From Entonaema liquescens (Eukaryota; Ascomycota; Sordariomycetes; Xylariales; Xylariaceae): 64,000 nucleotides of DNA. The notes under the pieces were generated by a model. The model had not been told where the DNA came from and did not search any database. It saw nothing but the letters and a program-made list of their open reading frames with translations. The position numbers were made by a program, and so were the translations under genes. Positions 1-12,348 of this stretch are shown piece by piece (within the stretch, counting starts at the first letter, position 1; each line of letters starts with the position of its first letter). The stretch lies in contig CADCSX010000007.1 of NCBI GenBank assembly GCA_902805475.1, positions 868,001-932,000 on the forward strand, written 5' to 3'.

Positions 1-1460
1 TCTATTTGTCCATTCTACGGTCGGACTTTTGTCATGTCGCGAAATTCCTTGTACAAAATAATTGTTTTCCCCCCTCGAACGAGTTATTGCCAATGCGTGG
101 GCTAACCCCTTTTATATTTCTTTCGAATTCGCGTAATCATCCCTAAGCCATGTTAGAGAACGAGTTACGGATGAGCTGTTTGTTAATAGTGCAATGGAAT
201 GGAAGAAGTAGTGTAACTAATAAGTGTGCCTAGCCTAGGCAAGGAAATGCAGTCCTATTAATGCAAACATCCGCTCGGCATAAGAGAAATCCACCGCTAA
301 ATCGTTTAGTTAACCCCGTTCGCCTAAATTAAGAAACCGGCTTTTCTTTTTCTTGCTTCCGACTCCGTTGCATCATTGGATCATTGGATCGAGGCTCAAC
401 ACGATAGTATGATACGTAGCACGGTTATGGTGCGGTGTGATGCCCTTGCTAAGGATTAAGCTACTCGTACATTTACGAGCTACGTTTTCCTTCTTCTTGC
501 GTCACTCTTCATAATTCCCATAAATCTATGGCTGGGTATCGCTGTTACACGAGCAGCCACGATTCGCTGTCTACGAAGGATCTTCTCGCCCGACGATTTC
601 GTTCAAGCGAGTCCGATCTGCCCCATATAATAAATGCGAAGGTGAGAATCCTATCTGATTCTCACCGTACTAGCGCAAGACGGTGACGTCTTCATGTGGC
701 TTCGCTACAGCTTGTACTATGTAGTTAGTAATTTAGACATGGTTTATTACGACCATATTGACGACCCATCAAGACGAAAGCAACGTCTCCATTTAATAGG
801 CCCGTTGTTTCCAGCATGTTGTCCCGGCTAGAATTCTAACATCAAACTACTCGAGCTCCAGCAAAGCCCTTGGCAAATGATTATTTCGGTCGGCAAAAAA
901 GAACAAAACCAAGCTCACTGCCTGAGCGAGGTCCGAGACACCCCGCTAATCTCAATCACATCGTAGGCCCGTCCGAAGCTACCTCGCGTCCATCGAAGCT
1001 TGGCGTAGTAACGCCATCGAGTGTCCTCAATCATAAGAATGTATATACTGCATTGGGAGTATCTAATCGTAACCCGCATCTCAACCGCCAAATCTCAACC
1101 CCTTTCTCCTTTCTAGCGTAGACATTGCAAACAAGAACGTGTACGCCGACATCAGATGGAAGAGCAAATCCTCGGAGCTGGGATCCAAAGTGGAAAGCTT
1201 TAACGCGCTTCGCCAGCCAGTTCAAGAGCCTCGAACTCCGTCCATGAAGTTAGGTAATCATATACGTGAGTATTCGCCTGTTTTTTTCAAGCCGTCCTCG
1301 TCACATCTGTGACAACAAATAAAAAAAATTCCATTACCACGAGAATGAGAATCCTTTGGGTATGAATAAATTGGAAGTCGCACGAACCGCTGCTCCGATA
1401 TCGTACGGGGACAATTAAAACGCTACGAGGATATGTATTGCGCCATTGGAACAAGGAAAT
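1..1460. other. Gene-free left flank
   Basis: No reading frame here looks like a conserved protein and no RNA gene was recognised. The short open frames between 870 and 1225 overlap on opposite strands and have the low-complexity composition expected by chance. The stretch downstream of the HOS4-like stop codon (below 1461) probably holds that gene's 3' UTR. The rest is ordinary intergenic sequence. Confidence 0.5.
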
Positions 1461-4400
1461 TTAGCTGGCTCGCCGATGGCTGCCCGAATCATCTCCGCCA
1501 GTACCATTGACGGGAAGCTTGTCTGGGGTTTCCTGGGCGCTCTTGATGCCATTGACTAGCGTAGTGTTTGGCAACTCGGTAGGGGATAAGTTCTCACCAA
1601 CGTAGTCTAGAGGCTCGTTCGACACCATGCTTCGAGGGGTTAAATGTGCCGCCCCGTTAAGTACACCTTGTTTTTGTTGGTCTGTAAGGAGATGTGTTAG
1701 GCCCTGTTCGATGCAGACACGCGCATAGTCAGGTTCATTTGGCGTAACAGCAACAAGCCCAGCCCTTCGAGGGACCCGCTGGTCTGGAAATGGAGTTTTG
1801 CTCGGCTGGTACGTCTGCGGTTGCCTCTCACCTACCAACTCCCCGTTGATATAATACTTGGATTGAGGCGCGAAGTTTCCACGGCTTTCTGCATCGAGAT
1901 CTTGTTTCCACTTGGCTGGAGTACTCCAAGTTGAGAGGGCGGATTCGTGCTCTGGGAGCTCGCAATACCATATTGATAGTTTGACATTACGAAGATGAGG
2001 TATGGTAGGAACGATGTAGAGGAAGTCGGATTGCTTTTGACCATGTTAGTTCCATCCCTATAGCATTAATTATACTAATAAATATGGGATAAGCTTACTT
2101 TGACAAAGAACATTTCCGTCTCGGAGAAGCACTTCCACGCCTCGCCGCGAATCTGTTCGAGCCTCCTGTAGCCAATTGTCCAAGGATCACCTCCGTAGAA
2201 ATCGGGTAATTGTTCTCCTAAGTGATAGAGTTTACCTTCTGTTAGAGCATATCTGTCTTGCTCTAGACGCCAGATAACCCTTTTTGCTAGATGAGATACT
2301 GGGATACGTTCCCACGCAGTATCTGTAGATTGGTTAATTACACAGGACGCCGGAAGTAGTTGCTTATTAACTCACATCTTGACAGAGAGGTATCCTTCTC
2401 ACCCAGAAGTAGGGCAACTTGAGTATTTAGCAGCCACTGCTCACGCCCATTGGAGTGGCCAGTTGCAGAAGGGTTAATTGTATCGTACCTTACCCCTCGC
2501 GCTATGGCGAAAAGCTCGGCTATATCCTTTTGCTTGGGGTCTGGACAGGCATTAAGCCAGCGCAATAGAGGAGGTAACTTGGACAAGCGAATCTTCTCCA
2601 TCTCCTCCTGGCGAGCCCTCTGCATCTCAGCTTCACGTACAGCTCGCTCCGCTGCACGTTTACGCTCTCGTTCCTTTTGTTCTTCCTCCTCTCGCAGGCG
2701 CTCAGCTTCCTCGGCCGCTTCCCTTTCGCGGCGGATTCTTGCTTCTTCCTCTCGTTTCTTGCTCTCTTCCTCCTCCTTTCGTTTCCTCTCCTCTTCTTCT
2801 CGCAGCTTCTTCTCCTGCTCTTCCTTCTCTTTTCGTTCCTCTTCTAATCGCGACTTTTCCTCCTCTTCTTTACGTCTCTTCTCTTCCTTCTCGAGACGGC
2901 TTCGCTCCTCTTCTTGAAGACGCTTCTTTTCAGCTTCTTCTCGTCGTCGTATCTCTGCCTCCTGCTTTTTCTTCTCCAATTCTTGACGCTTTTGTTCGAT
3001 TTCTTTCTTCTTCGCCTCTTCAGCGACTATAACCTCGGCCTCGGCTTGCTTTCTCTTTGCTTCTTTGCGTTCACGATCGACCTGCGATTCACTCTCTTCG
3101 GCTGGATGTATTTGAGGCGCATCACGCATGTCCACATCAACGTCTTCAGATGCTACGGTAATACTAGCCTTTTCTAGAGGGCTCGCTTTGTCTGGTTCTC
3201 TGCGATCACGACTGACCTTCTTGGCCTTAGACACTTCTTTACGATCATCCAAGGGTCGTTGCGGCCTAACAGGGTCTCTGGATGGATCCCGCTTCTGCGA
3301 ACGACTTTCGGGGAAGAGTTTTGAAATGAACGCCTATCTTTACCGTCGGGATCTAATCTCCTTCTCTTAATAGGAGCATCGATATCGTCTTTGTCTCCAA
3401 GCCCATGCCGAGGTGGCGTAACACTAGATCGGGGCCTCTTAGCTGAACTTTCGCCTAGGGAGAGTCTATCGTTGGACTCGTCACGCTTTATCGCCTTCGT
3501 TCGATCATGATATTTTTCGGACAACCGGTCTGGTCGCTTTTCTGGGACATCCTCACTTTTCGTATCACCACGCTCAACAGTGGAGTTGTTTGACGCTAAA
3601 CTCGCACGCCGCTGTTTTCTCTGTGCCCCTTCAACTCTTTCCCTGAAATAAGCTTTCTCCGCGGTTTTGCAGTCTCGGTGTCAGAAGAGTTAAAAGCAGG
3701 ATCCGAGTCCACCAATTTTGACTTTGATGGGTGCGTCTTAGACACGGCAGGAGAAACCTCGCGGTCTGATGCAGTAATGTTTGAGACTCGCTCTTCCTTT
3801 TTAGGTCGACCTGGCCCACGCTTGGGCGAGGTTTGCTCGTCGTGATTGCCGAAGTTAAGTGAGCTCGTCTTCTCCTTAGGACTTCCAGTTACTTTAGTAG
3901 AGGTCGGCTTCTTCTTGGAATCAACATCTCGAGAGGGGCTAGATGGCCGACGCTTATGTGATCGAGTAGCGTCTATATTAGACTCATTACGATTTGCACG
4001 TCTCGATTCTGGGTCTAGTTCACGATCGCGCCTGCCCGGAGATTTTGTTTTGGAAGTCTTAGGGCTTTTCTTGAATTCGTCGTAAGCATTCTTTAAAAGG
4101 TGCTCTTCCTCCTTCCACATAGGTCCCTCTCGACGCCGGGCTATTTCATAGTAAGTCTGACCTTTATAGCGACGAGTCGGGTCAAAGTTAGATGCGTTGA
4201 GTAAAAGCTTAATAACCTCAATATTCTCTCCACCAATAGCGGCCAACATTGGCGTCCCATGTTCTGTTGGGAGGCCTGGAACAGGTCGTGGTGGATCTGG
4301 ATTTGCGCCTCCTAAAGCTAAAAGGAGTTCAACCACAAAACTATGACCACCTCGGGCTGCATTAACTAACGCCTCGGGGTCATCACAGCGTTCCTTAACC

Positions 4401-6136
4401 TGTAATACACGGGTCACCGTCTCATTGTCACCTCGAGCCGCGGCTTGTCGAAGAGTCTTGTCGTCGAGATTCATGTATAGTAGATGGTTGCTAGTCTTTG
4501 TTGATCGAACGGCGCCACCGCGCCGTTGAGCCGCCAGCGAGGCGCCGCCTAGAGCCGCGGGCGAACGACGAGGACTTTCGGGGCCATGGGAGGAGAGAGT
4601 ATCCGGCATGTCGTGGGGTTGGTGGTCTTCAGAGGTTCGTCGTAGCTCACCTACCCTCTCCTTCGCCTCCCGTAACGCAGCCCGGATTTCTTCGGCGTTC
4701 TCCAACTCATCAGGGACTTTTTCTAACGGTTCGTGTCCCTCGGCATCCGCCTTTCGAGGGTTAACGCCTGCTTTCAGTAAGAGCTTTACAACACCAAGAT
4801 GACCGTTCTCTACGGCATCAAGAAGTGGCGTCTCCTTATCACTGTTTCGGCAGTCCAGATTGCAACCCGCATCAATAAGAAGTTGGACGATTCGTTCGTG
4901 GCCATTTAATGACGCAACTTGCAGAGGTGTGTTTCCAGCGTAATCTGCAAAGTTTAAATCTTCAGGTCTTTCCGTAAGCCGTTTCTTAGCAGCTTCGTAT
5001 TCACCCTTTGCGCAAGCCTTGGCGAGTAAAGTCTGTCCGTGGTTATCAACATGCTTCTTGTGGGCTGGCATCCTTGCGGGTGAGATTGTTGATTCACCAG
5101 TAACAGGGGTAGCTATGCTTCTTAATTTTGAACTTCGAGGATGCGGGCTACCACTAGCAGAAGAATCGTCGGAATGGTAATCGGTGGATTGAAGTGGTGC
5201 AGGTATGCGTCTTTTCTTCGTACTAAAGCCATTCGAAGACTGAGATGGAAGTTGTGTTGAAAGGCTCCGTCGGTGCACGCGACCATGAGGTGACAGTGAT
5301 CGATTTCGAGAGGTGGATTGCCTGTCGTGGGGAAGGCGTACTGATGAGGGTTTCTGGTCCTTCTCTCTAGCAACCGAATGGTTGTCAAGACCCGCGTCTG
5401 AAATACGCGGCCGACGAATTTTCCGCGATTCGCCCTCGTCGTCAGATTCGGCCTTAGGTGCCTTACGCTTGCCAGGTAATAGCCTATCTACGGATTTCGA
5501 TTTGTGTTTGATGGGATCTTTGGATGGTTTCGTCTTAGACGATTCGGAACCTGACTCCGAATGAGCGTCACTGGACCTGCGACGCCGATGAATTGGCTCA
5601 TGGTTATTGCGACGGTGTGGAGGCGGGGAGGCTGGAGCAGAACTAAGCCCGCTCGATACATCCTTGCTTCGTGGTTGCTTCTCTTTCCCAGGCAGTCGTT
5701 TTCTCCTTTCTAGGAAGGCTGCATCGTCAGAAGGGCCACCATTGCGATCACCATTTTTACCATCCTTCAAATACTTCCTCGGGGGCGGTAAGACATCGTC
5801 AATTTCACCATCGCTCCTATCTTCGTGCTTTATTACCTTCCGGGGTTTTGACGGAGAGACACCATCCTTGCCTGGCAAAACGATCGTTTCGGCGTCTGAG
5901 TTTTGATCAGGGCCAACATCGTCGTCCTGCGCACTTGGTAATGTCGTTACGGTTCGCAACTCCTTAGACGTAGAAGATGCTTTTGTAGTTAGTGGAAGCT
6001 TAATATTATTTGTCGTGGTGTTACTCGCTGTCACCGTCGACTTGGGATCTTCAGACTCAGTAAATCCCCGCTTCGGCGAGGCAGCCTGTTTCGTGTTTGC
6101 GGACTCGACAGCATTCTGCGCATCCATAGCATTCAA
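1461..6136 (-). CDS. HOS4-like ankyrin-repeat/coiled-coil protein (Set3 complex)
   Basis: This is probably the Hos4 subunit of the nuclear Set3 histone-deacetylase complex. The first long exon (6136 down to about 3600) encodes a basic, Ser-rich N-terminus, ankyrin repeats near residues 360-465, a second ankyrin-like block near 555-690, and an AT-hook-like RGPGRPKK near 772. Next come a basic linker (about 3600-3255), a long Glu/Lys/Arg coiled coil (about 3090-2590) and a conserved C-terminal domain. Two ordinary introns are clear at the 3' end. One is 2323-2375 (GTGAGT, 53 nt). The other is 2034-2098 (GTAAGC, 65 nt, CTAAC branch). They join to a last exon at 2033-1461 that reads on as SDFLYIVPTIPHL. 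At about 3626 and 3311 the frame changes by -1 with no good splice signals; one extra base in a GGGG and a CCCC run (coding strand) would restore a continuous protein. Family assignment is by architecture and C-terminal domain. Confidence 0.8.
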
Positions 6137-7485
6137 TTCATATACCGAGATACAATACAGTGCACCATGATGGCCACTCGTGGGTGACGATAGGGATAGA
6201 ATTCGTGTCGAGACGCTGGTACGAACTTAGCGAATATGGACTACTCTACGATGATACGAGTACGAGCATAAACGGTCGGTCGCGGGTCAAATGGACGAGG
6301 AACGGATAGGAAACAAAGCCTTCAGGCAGCCTTGTGCTAAACTGAGTACTGAAATGGAATTGAAGAAAAAGTGATGTTTGCTAAAATATCGCTGATGAGC
6401 AGGAGTTGTCGCGGATAATGACCGTCATCGAATGTGAATAATTTTTGGTGTAGGAAATTATTTGCAAAATTGAAAGGTACGAAAAGGATGCAGCAAACCA
6501 AAAGCACTTAGCTGAGAGAAATACTAACTACCTAGGATAATAATAGAGTAGCAGGCAGGTAACAGCATGTAGCAACAGATAGGCAGATAAGTGTAGGTAA
6601 GGCAGGCAAAGTAGGCAAAGCGCATAGAGAAGGAAACGACAACTGAAGACTGGACTGGCAAGAAGGCCAGACTGCCAAAACTGCCCAGACAAGAGGGAAA
6701 ATGTATGGGTACTAGAGTACTTGAAGTAGGCTATGCACCAAAGTAGCCTAGTGCTTTTTGTTAGTGTGGTGGCACTAGGACTGTTTTCCTTGTGTAGCCA
6801 TTGAAGATCAATTTCAAGATCAGTCTAACAAGCCGGCCCTTGTTCTGATTGGTTGTCGACCTAAATACGGATGGGTCGGGTGGCCGGTATTTCCGCAAAT
6901 TTGCAGCGTTCTGAGTTGCTCTTGAACAAGTCTGAGTTGACTCCTCGCCCCCCGACTGCGGCGGCCCCTGCTTGCTTGCCAGCTTTCATTGCCTGCCTGT
7001 CCGTTTCCGCCCCTCATTTCCCCAGTTCTTTCCAGGCTTTTCCTCCTTTGACTCTTGTGAAAATTCTCTCTTAGCAGGGCTCGTTTATTAATTGTCGCTA
7101 ATAAACTGCACATCTCCTTCTCCAATCCAAGATTCCTAAGATTCTATCAGGTCTGACCACTCTGCCACTCTGCCACTCTCTCCTTTTTAAAATCGGACTG
7201 TTCAACCCACCATCTTACTGATAAGCTATCCCGCGCCGATCCGCTCCCAAGGTTCATCAACTACCTTATTTATCGCTCTATTTATCCCAAACCATTTCGA
7301 AATCGTTTGATACGCAAACCCAGCCTCGCATGGGTCCGTGAATTAATAGTACATCCCACGTGCTATCCGATTGCGTATTCGACTCATGATAAAAGGCATA
7401 TCGTGATAAAATATTCTAACCGCATTCCCACACCAACCATAGTATCTTCACGGGCCCCGTCCACTAACACCCAATTCGCCCATTC
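6137..7485. promoter_or_regulatory. Divergent intergenic region between HOS4-like and ALKBH6-like genes
   Basis: About 1.35 kb separates two divergently transcribed genes. The part next to the HOS4-like start is purine-rich. Around 7000-7230 there are repeated CT-rich tracts, typical of fungal promoters and 5' UTRs on the plus strand. I see no convincing gene. The start codon of the ALKBH6-like gene is itself uncertain and could lie in this stretch if an extra 5' exon exists. Confidence 0.4.
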
Positions 7486-8610
7486 TTGATAGTAATACGA
7501 GTATCCAAGATCTTTAATCCGACGTCTGCCGAATCCCTGGTGGATATTCATAATGGCCAACAACGAATTTATGGGGCCTACCCCTCCAATATTAGACTCC
7601 CCAATACTCTTGATGACGTCCGACTCACAGGCTTACCAGAAGCGGCGTACTACATCTCAGATTTCATCTCACTAGAGGAAGAGCAGGCAATTCTAAACAA
7701 AGTACGGTTTTGATGGTCATGGAGACGATGAGTTCCGTGCCCCTCGCCTGACAGTGACACAGATAGCATCCGCACCGAAGCCGCGTTGGAAGCAATTATC
7801 CCATCGCCGGCTACAAACATGGCCGTCCGATCTTGTGAATAATAAGTTGATGGACGCTCCATTGCCAGCTTGGTTGAGTGATCCAATTGTGTCGCGTTTG
7901 AAATCGATTCGACTCTCGCAAGGGCTCGATTCGCCGGATATCTTTTCTGATAGTCCTCACCAGAAACCGAATCACGTTCTGATCAATGGTACGTGTAAAT
8001 ATGAGCTTGCTAGGAGATTTGGTGCATCTCTCAAGTCGTATCACATTTTCTTCTGTTCATACCTGTTATGTCCACACATCTGAGAAAGAAAAATTATGAT
8101 GGGTCTAAGATCCAGGATGTCATTTTATGACATGTAGTATTAATTTGTATTTAGAATATCCACCTGGCATCGGAATAATGCCTCATAAGGTAAGCGAGTA
8201 GCATGATGAGGGAAGATTGTGATGGACTGCTTATTTTGAAACAGGACGGGTCTGCGTATCATCCTGTTGTGTGTACTGTGAGCCTTGGTGCTAGTCTCTG
8301 CCTCAACATCTACAAGTCCAAGGACGACGGTGCCCTGGATCCCAATCCTGTATGGAGAATATTGCAAGAGCCTCGAAGCCTGCTCATCACCACGTCTGCT
8401 CTTTACACAGATTTCCTCCACGGTATCGAAGATATTGCAGAGGATATCGAGCTCTCTAAGAATGTCATTGCCAATTGGGAACTCCTCCGGTCACCCGAAG
8501 AATTTGCAAGCGGCCGCAACGTACGAAAGACACGTACCAGCTTAACGTATCGCGATGTGCTGAAAGTATCCAAGTTAGGAGGCAGGCTTGGATTATTACA
8601 GAAAAGATAA
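7486..8610 (+). CDS. ALKBH6-type 2OG-Fe(II) dioxygenase
   Basis: AlkB-family Fe(II)/2-oxoglutarate oxygenase of the ALKBH6 type. Exons 7486-7701, 7763-7988, 8155-8189 and 8245-8610 join in phase to about 280 aa. Introns are 61 nt (CTGAC branch), 166 nt and 55 nt. Diagnostic stretches are PKPRWKQLSHRRLQTWP, KPNHVLIN followed by EYPPGIGIMPH, YHPVVCTVSLGASL and RILQEPRSLLIT. The iron ligands are visible: H and D in MPHKDG, with the K codon ending exon 3, and the distal H in DFLHGIEDI. The 2OG-binding Arg is in RTSLTYRDV. ALKBH6 proteins usually have Glu between the first His and Asp; here it is Lys. The start is the weak point: the ATG at 7486 gives a longer, unconserved N-terminus, and a short upstream exon is possible. 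Its 3' end faces the polyprenol reductase gene 21 bp away. Confidence 0.88.
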
Positions 8611-8631
8611 TATACCCAGACAAATTAAATA

Positions 8632-9635
8632 TTAAAAGATACCTGGTATCATCTTCCATTTCCCTTGGACCCTTTCGCGGCCGAACTTCTCACTATACCA
8701 CTTCTTGGTTCCGTTGGCGGTGACACCAAGATTGACTGCAACAAACAGCACGGCACAGATCAAAGTTCTGTTATACAGTTGGCCCACAGGTGCTGCTATC
8801 AAGCCCAGGGAAAGATACAGCAGGCACTCGCACATATAATGCGGGCACACTACATACCGGAATACGCCATCCTCCGGAAGTGAATATTTCTTCAGCTGTG
8901 ACAGATAGCTATGATATTTATATTGCATGAACCATGAAGCTAGGAATGCGATGACCCCGAACCCCATTTTAAACGATGGTGTCTCGGCGCTGAAAGTTCT
9001 TCTATCAGAAGACTGGATCGAACCTATATCATTAATTCTTAGAAAATTGCAAGCAAGATAGGAAGCCAGTACCTACGAGATCCTTCTATCCAGATAGAAA
9101 TGCTCGTGCAGAAATAATAAGAGACACCCAGCAGCCAGTGAACGATCCACATCTTAGATGGCGAAGAGCGAATGACGACCACATATTCGTAGAGACGCCT
9201 AGCACCTTGCAAGCTCATTAGAGCCCACGCGATGACAACTTGGTTGATTGTCATTGATGTTTCCTCGCTCCGAGCTTGGTTCCTAGTTATAAATTCGAGT
9301 ATCTTCCCATAAATGAGGAATTGAACGGCCCAGAACACGGAGCAGAACACGGAAAGAATGTAGAAATGAATGAACCATGAATGAGGTACTTTGCCCACAG
9401 AAGTTGCCCAACTAATGACACTAACGAGAGGTCCTTTCCGAGCTTCATTTTCCTCCTTGCCGTTCTGTGTGCCCACAACTGAGCTTCGAGCGCCGTATTG
9501 GGTCAGGAGACGTTGGATAGACTCGGGAGCCGCGGCGATAACTAGCACAGTTGCGGCTGCGAAGACGTAGAAAAGCTGGCAATACGCAGCTGGGCTTATG
9601 CTAGCAGCATACTTGGTTAAATCCGCTACTTCCAT
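8632..9635 (-). CDS. Polyprenol reductase, DFG10/SRD5A3 family
   Basis: Steroid 5-alpha-reductase family membrane enzyme of the DFG10/SRD5A3 branch, which acts in dolichol synthesis for N-glycosylation in the ER. Exons 9635-9077 and 9023-8632 join across a 53-nt intron (GTAGGT donor, TTCTAAG branch) to 316 aa. Several hydrophobic helices are evident. The family's SLQGARRLYEY motif is near residue 165, and the C-terminal catalytic region carries Tyr- and His-rich VVCPHYMCECLLYLSLG and NLGVTANGTKKWY. The ATG at 9635 gives a length normal for the family. The gene is convergent with the ALKBH6-like gene, so their 3' UTRs must overlap. Confidence 0.9.
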
Positions 9636-12348
9636 ACTAAATGCAAAGAGGTAGCTTTGCCTTCTCCTATGTGAGCAGATGTTTTGACTGAAATTGCATG
9701 TGAAGATGAACTAATTGCCATTCACAAATCAAATCCATTTTGGTTAGAGTTGATAAGTATTCGGTTTAGCTCATATAATCGACTCTTGCATATTATGCAA
9801 TTATACAGTATTCTCCCTAGACTTCAGGGGAATCTATCGTCAAGCAGCTCAGCTCTATATTAACGCGGCCCAAACTCATTCGCCAGTCCTCTTTTTTCTT
9901 TTTCTGCACTACTCTGGCTTCTAACGCTGACCATCATCTCGTTTTGTGAGAGGGTCTCTGAAAGGTTTGCTTATCGTAATGGAATATCAGCCTAAGCTCT
10001 AACTTAGTGAATCCAACTATCATGATACAGCTGGAACCCTATCAACAGTATCTCAAAGCTTATTAAAACCATTGAATATTCTTCATGTCTACCTGAAACC
10101 TTTCTTGCTACACGTAGGTGTGAAAGTGATCCAGCTAGAACAAGGCTAGTATATAAGTCCGGCAGAAAAGCAATTGGTAACAGTCGAAGCCCGAAGAGCC
10201 CATAATCACTTAGCAAATGCTATTGATACAATGTTTATATTAGAGTCTAAAACTCTAAACCTCTCACCGGCTATATATGAATTGTTGGAAAACTATTTAC
10301 TCCCTCTTACAAGATGCCAGTCAGCTTGGTAAGTGACTCGTTTCTCGAATGATTGCCCGGGAAACTTATAGCAGGTAAGTATACCAAATTGAAAGATATT
10401 TCAGGTCAATATACCTATTTGTTACACGAAGAAGGTATTCATTGTCTCATATTAGGCGTGCTAGTTCAGTTACCTCAGGGAACCGCGACAGTGAGTGGTT
10501 AATGTCTCGAATCAGTGGTAAAGATTTTTAACTATACAAAAATCCCACCGAATCGAAAATACTTATATTTAAAAAGTATTCATAATTAAGGTAGAACTTA
10601 GATGTTAACCCCTATACATTTCTCTTCGCAGCACATTATTAGATATTGATAAAACTACCACTGACCAAGTAAAGCGAAGTAAAGTTTTTCATGGTGCCGA
10701 ACGGCCCAGGGATAGCCACTGGCTAAGCGGGCAATGCATATTATTCTCGCCAAAAACGACGTAGACATATCTTAAGATTAGAAATTTTTCCTACCAGAGT
10801 TTGCTTAACTGTGATGGTTACAAACAGCGAGCGTGAGGTATAGTTTCGATGCCTCCATACTAGGTCCCATACAAGCGAACAAGCTGTCAGGACATGTTCA
10901 TGGTGATAAATATGTAGTTGCTGAATATTCCTTATGTATTAGCTAATCAGCAATCATACAATCCCTTCGTATATATTTAAATTTGAAGACGAAGGTCAAA
11001 TGCAGTCCTCTAGGGTAAAACTTAGTATGGCAAGGTAGACTTCTAATACTAAAATCAAGGACGAGTGTAATCTAAAAGAGTTAGCATAGTGTACCTAGAT
11101 ATAATCACACACCCCATGATACCGTTAGCTAGGTATATCGCTGTTTGGATCTAACTCTAGCTCATGTTAGATTCTTGTATGCTTATGCGTGATTATGCTT
11201 TTTAACATCCTTGGTAGATAGGCGGCACCCCATGCTTCGTTTTGAGACATCTGCTATTAGACGCCTCCTTGCATGATAGCTTATTTTTAGAAAACTCTAA
11301 GATTTCTCCCTTACGTCCACGTGTGTTCTTACCTCAAAAATGGACATATAGGCTAGATTACCCTCCGTTACGGACCCCGTTACCTCCGGGCACCGTTCAC
11401 TCTTGGGCCTCATGCTCAGCAGCTGCAGATAAAAGGGGTTGGCGTATTTATCAATTGTCGAATGCGAATCCAAGGGAGTAAACAGAACGATTCCAGGAGT
11501 ACCTGAAGTATATACCTAGGATACTGGGTCGTCTGATACGGCAACCAAATCCTTAGTATGCTGTATCGCTGCCGGTAGTACAGGGGAAAAAAGAGCAGCT
11601 TAATCACGTTTATATGAAGCTCAACCTTTCTATTCAACATCGGGACTTTATTGAAAGCTGAGATTACTTATTATCCACTATCACACGTTCTATAGCATTA
11701 CTCATAAAATCTATCTATAGAGCTCCGGCTGTCATGAGGTAGAGCAAGAAGTAGGGAAACAACTTCGTTGCTCCGCGAGTAATCCTAAACCTACTAGCGA
11801 GAACCTATAGCTATAAAAACCAGAGAACTTATTTGTTCTAGATGTATCATTTTGAATACTGATATCAGCTAAGATGTTTTCAAGGCTTATACCGTGTGAG
11901 CATCAACCACCAATGAAGACTTGCTTAGCCAATGCCAAGATGAGATTCAGTTATGTTTCGGGCGAGAAAATATAGTGATTGTAATGGGAAACCAGGTTAC
12001 TTATAAAGCACCATGAGTCAGGACTATTATCCGTTGATGCTGCTTACCTAGGTAGGTTGATGTATCATAAACTTCTAAATCATCCGAATAACTCCTCGGC
12101 TTATTACTATATCCATGCTTGAGGTTAACCGGGTATTGCAATTAAAGGATACTAGTTATCGGGAAAATCGCGGCAAATTGTGGGGGCTGACATCACAGGG
12201 CAAAAAAGCCTTCCATTCTTCGATTCGCCCCACCAAAAACACAGCAGCGAATTTCTCAAGTGACAACTTTGCCATTTCGAAGGCACTGAGAACAATTCTC
12301 AGCAACGTAGTGAAATTATTTATCTAGCATACTAACTGGCTCGTCAAA
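9636..12348. other. AT-rich gene-free region (2.7 kb)
   Basis: No supportable gene is present. The stretch is visibly more AT-rich than its flanks, is crowded with TA dinucleotides and stop codons in all frames, and has no long open frame. The small frames near 10010, 11242, 11416 and 12115 have no recognisable product. It could be a mutated (RIP-degraded) relic or simply a low-GC intergenic spacer. The last few hundred bases should contain the DRG1 promoter. Confidence 0.45.

Noticed and set aside
2323..2375. Third frame break in the HOS4-like gene
   Set aside because: It is explained by an ordinary 53-nt intron (GTGAGT donor, CTACAG acceptor) that joins in phase to the conserved C-terminal domain.
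2450..2917. Long Ser-rich open frames opposite the HOS4-like coiled coil
   Set aside because: They are antisense shadows of Glu/Lys/Arg-rich repeats and have no independent features.
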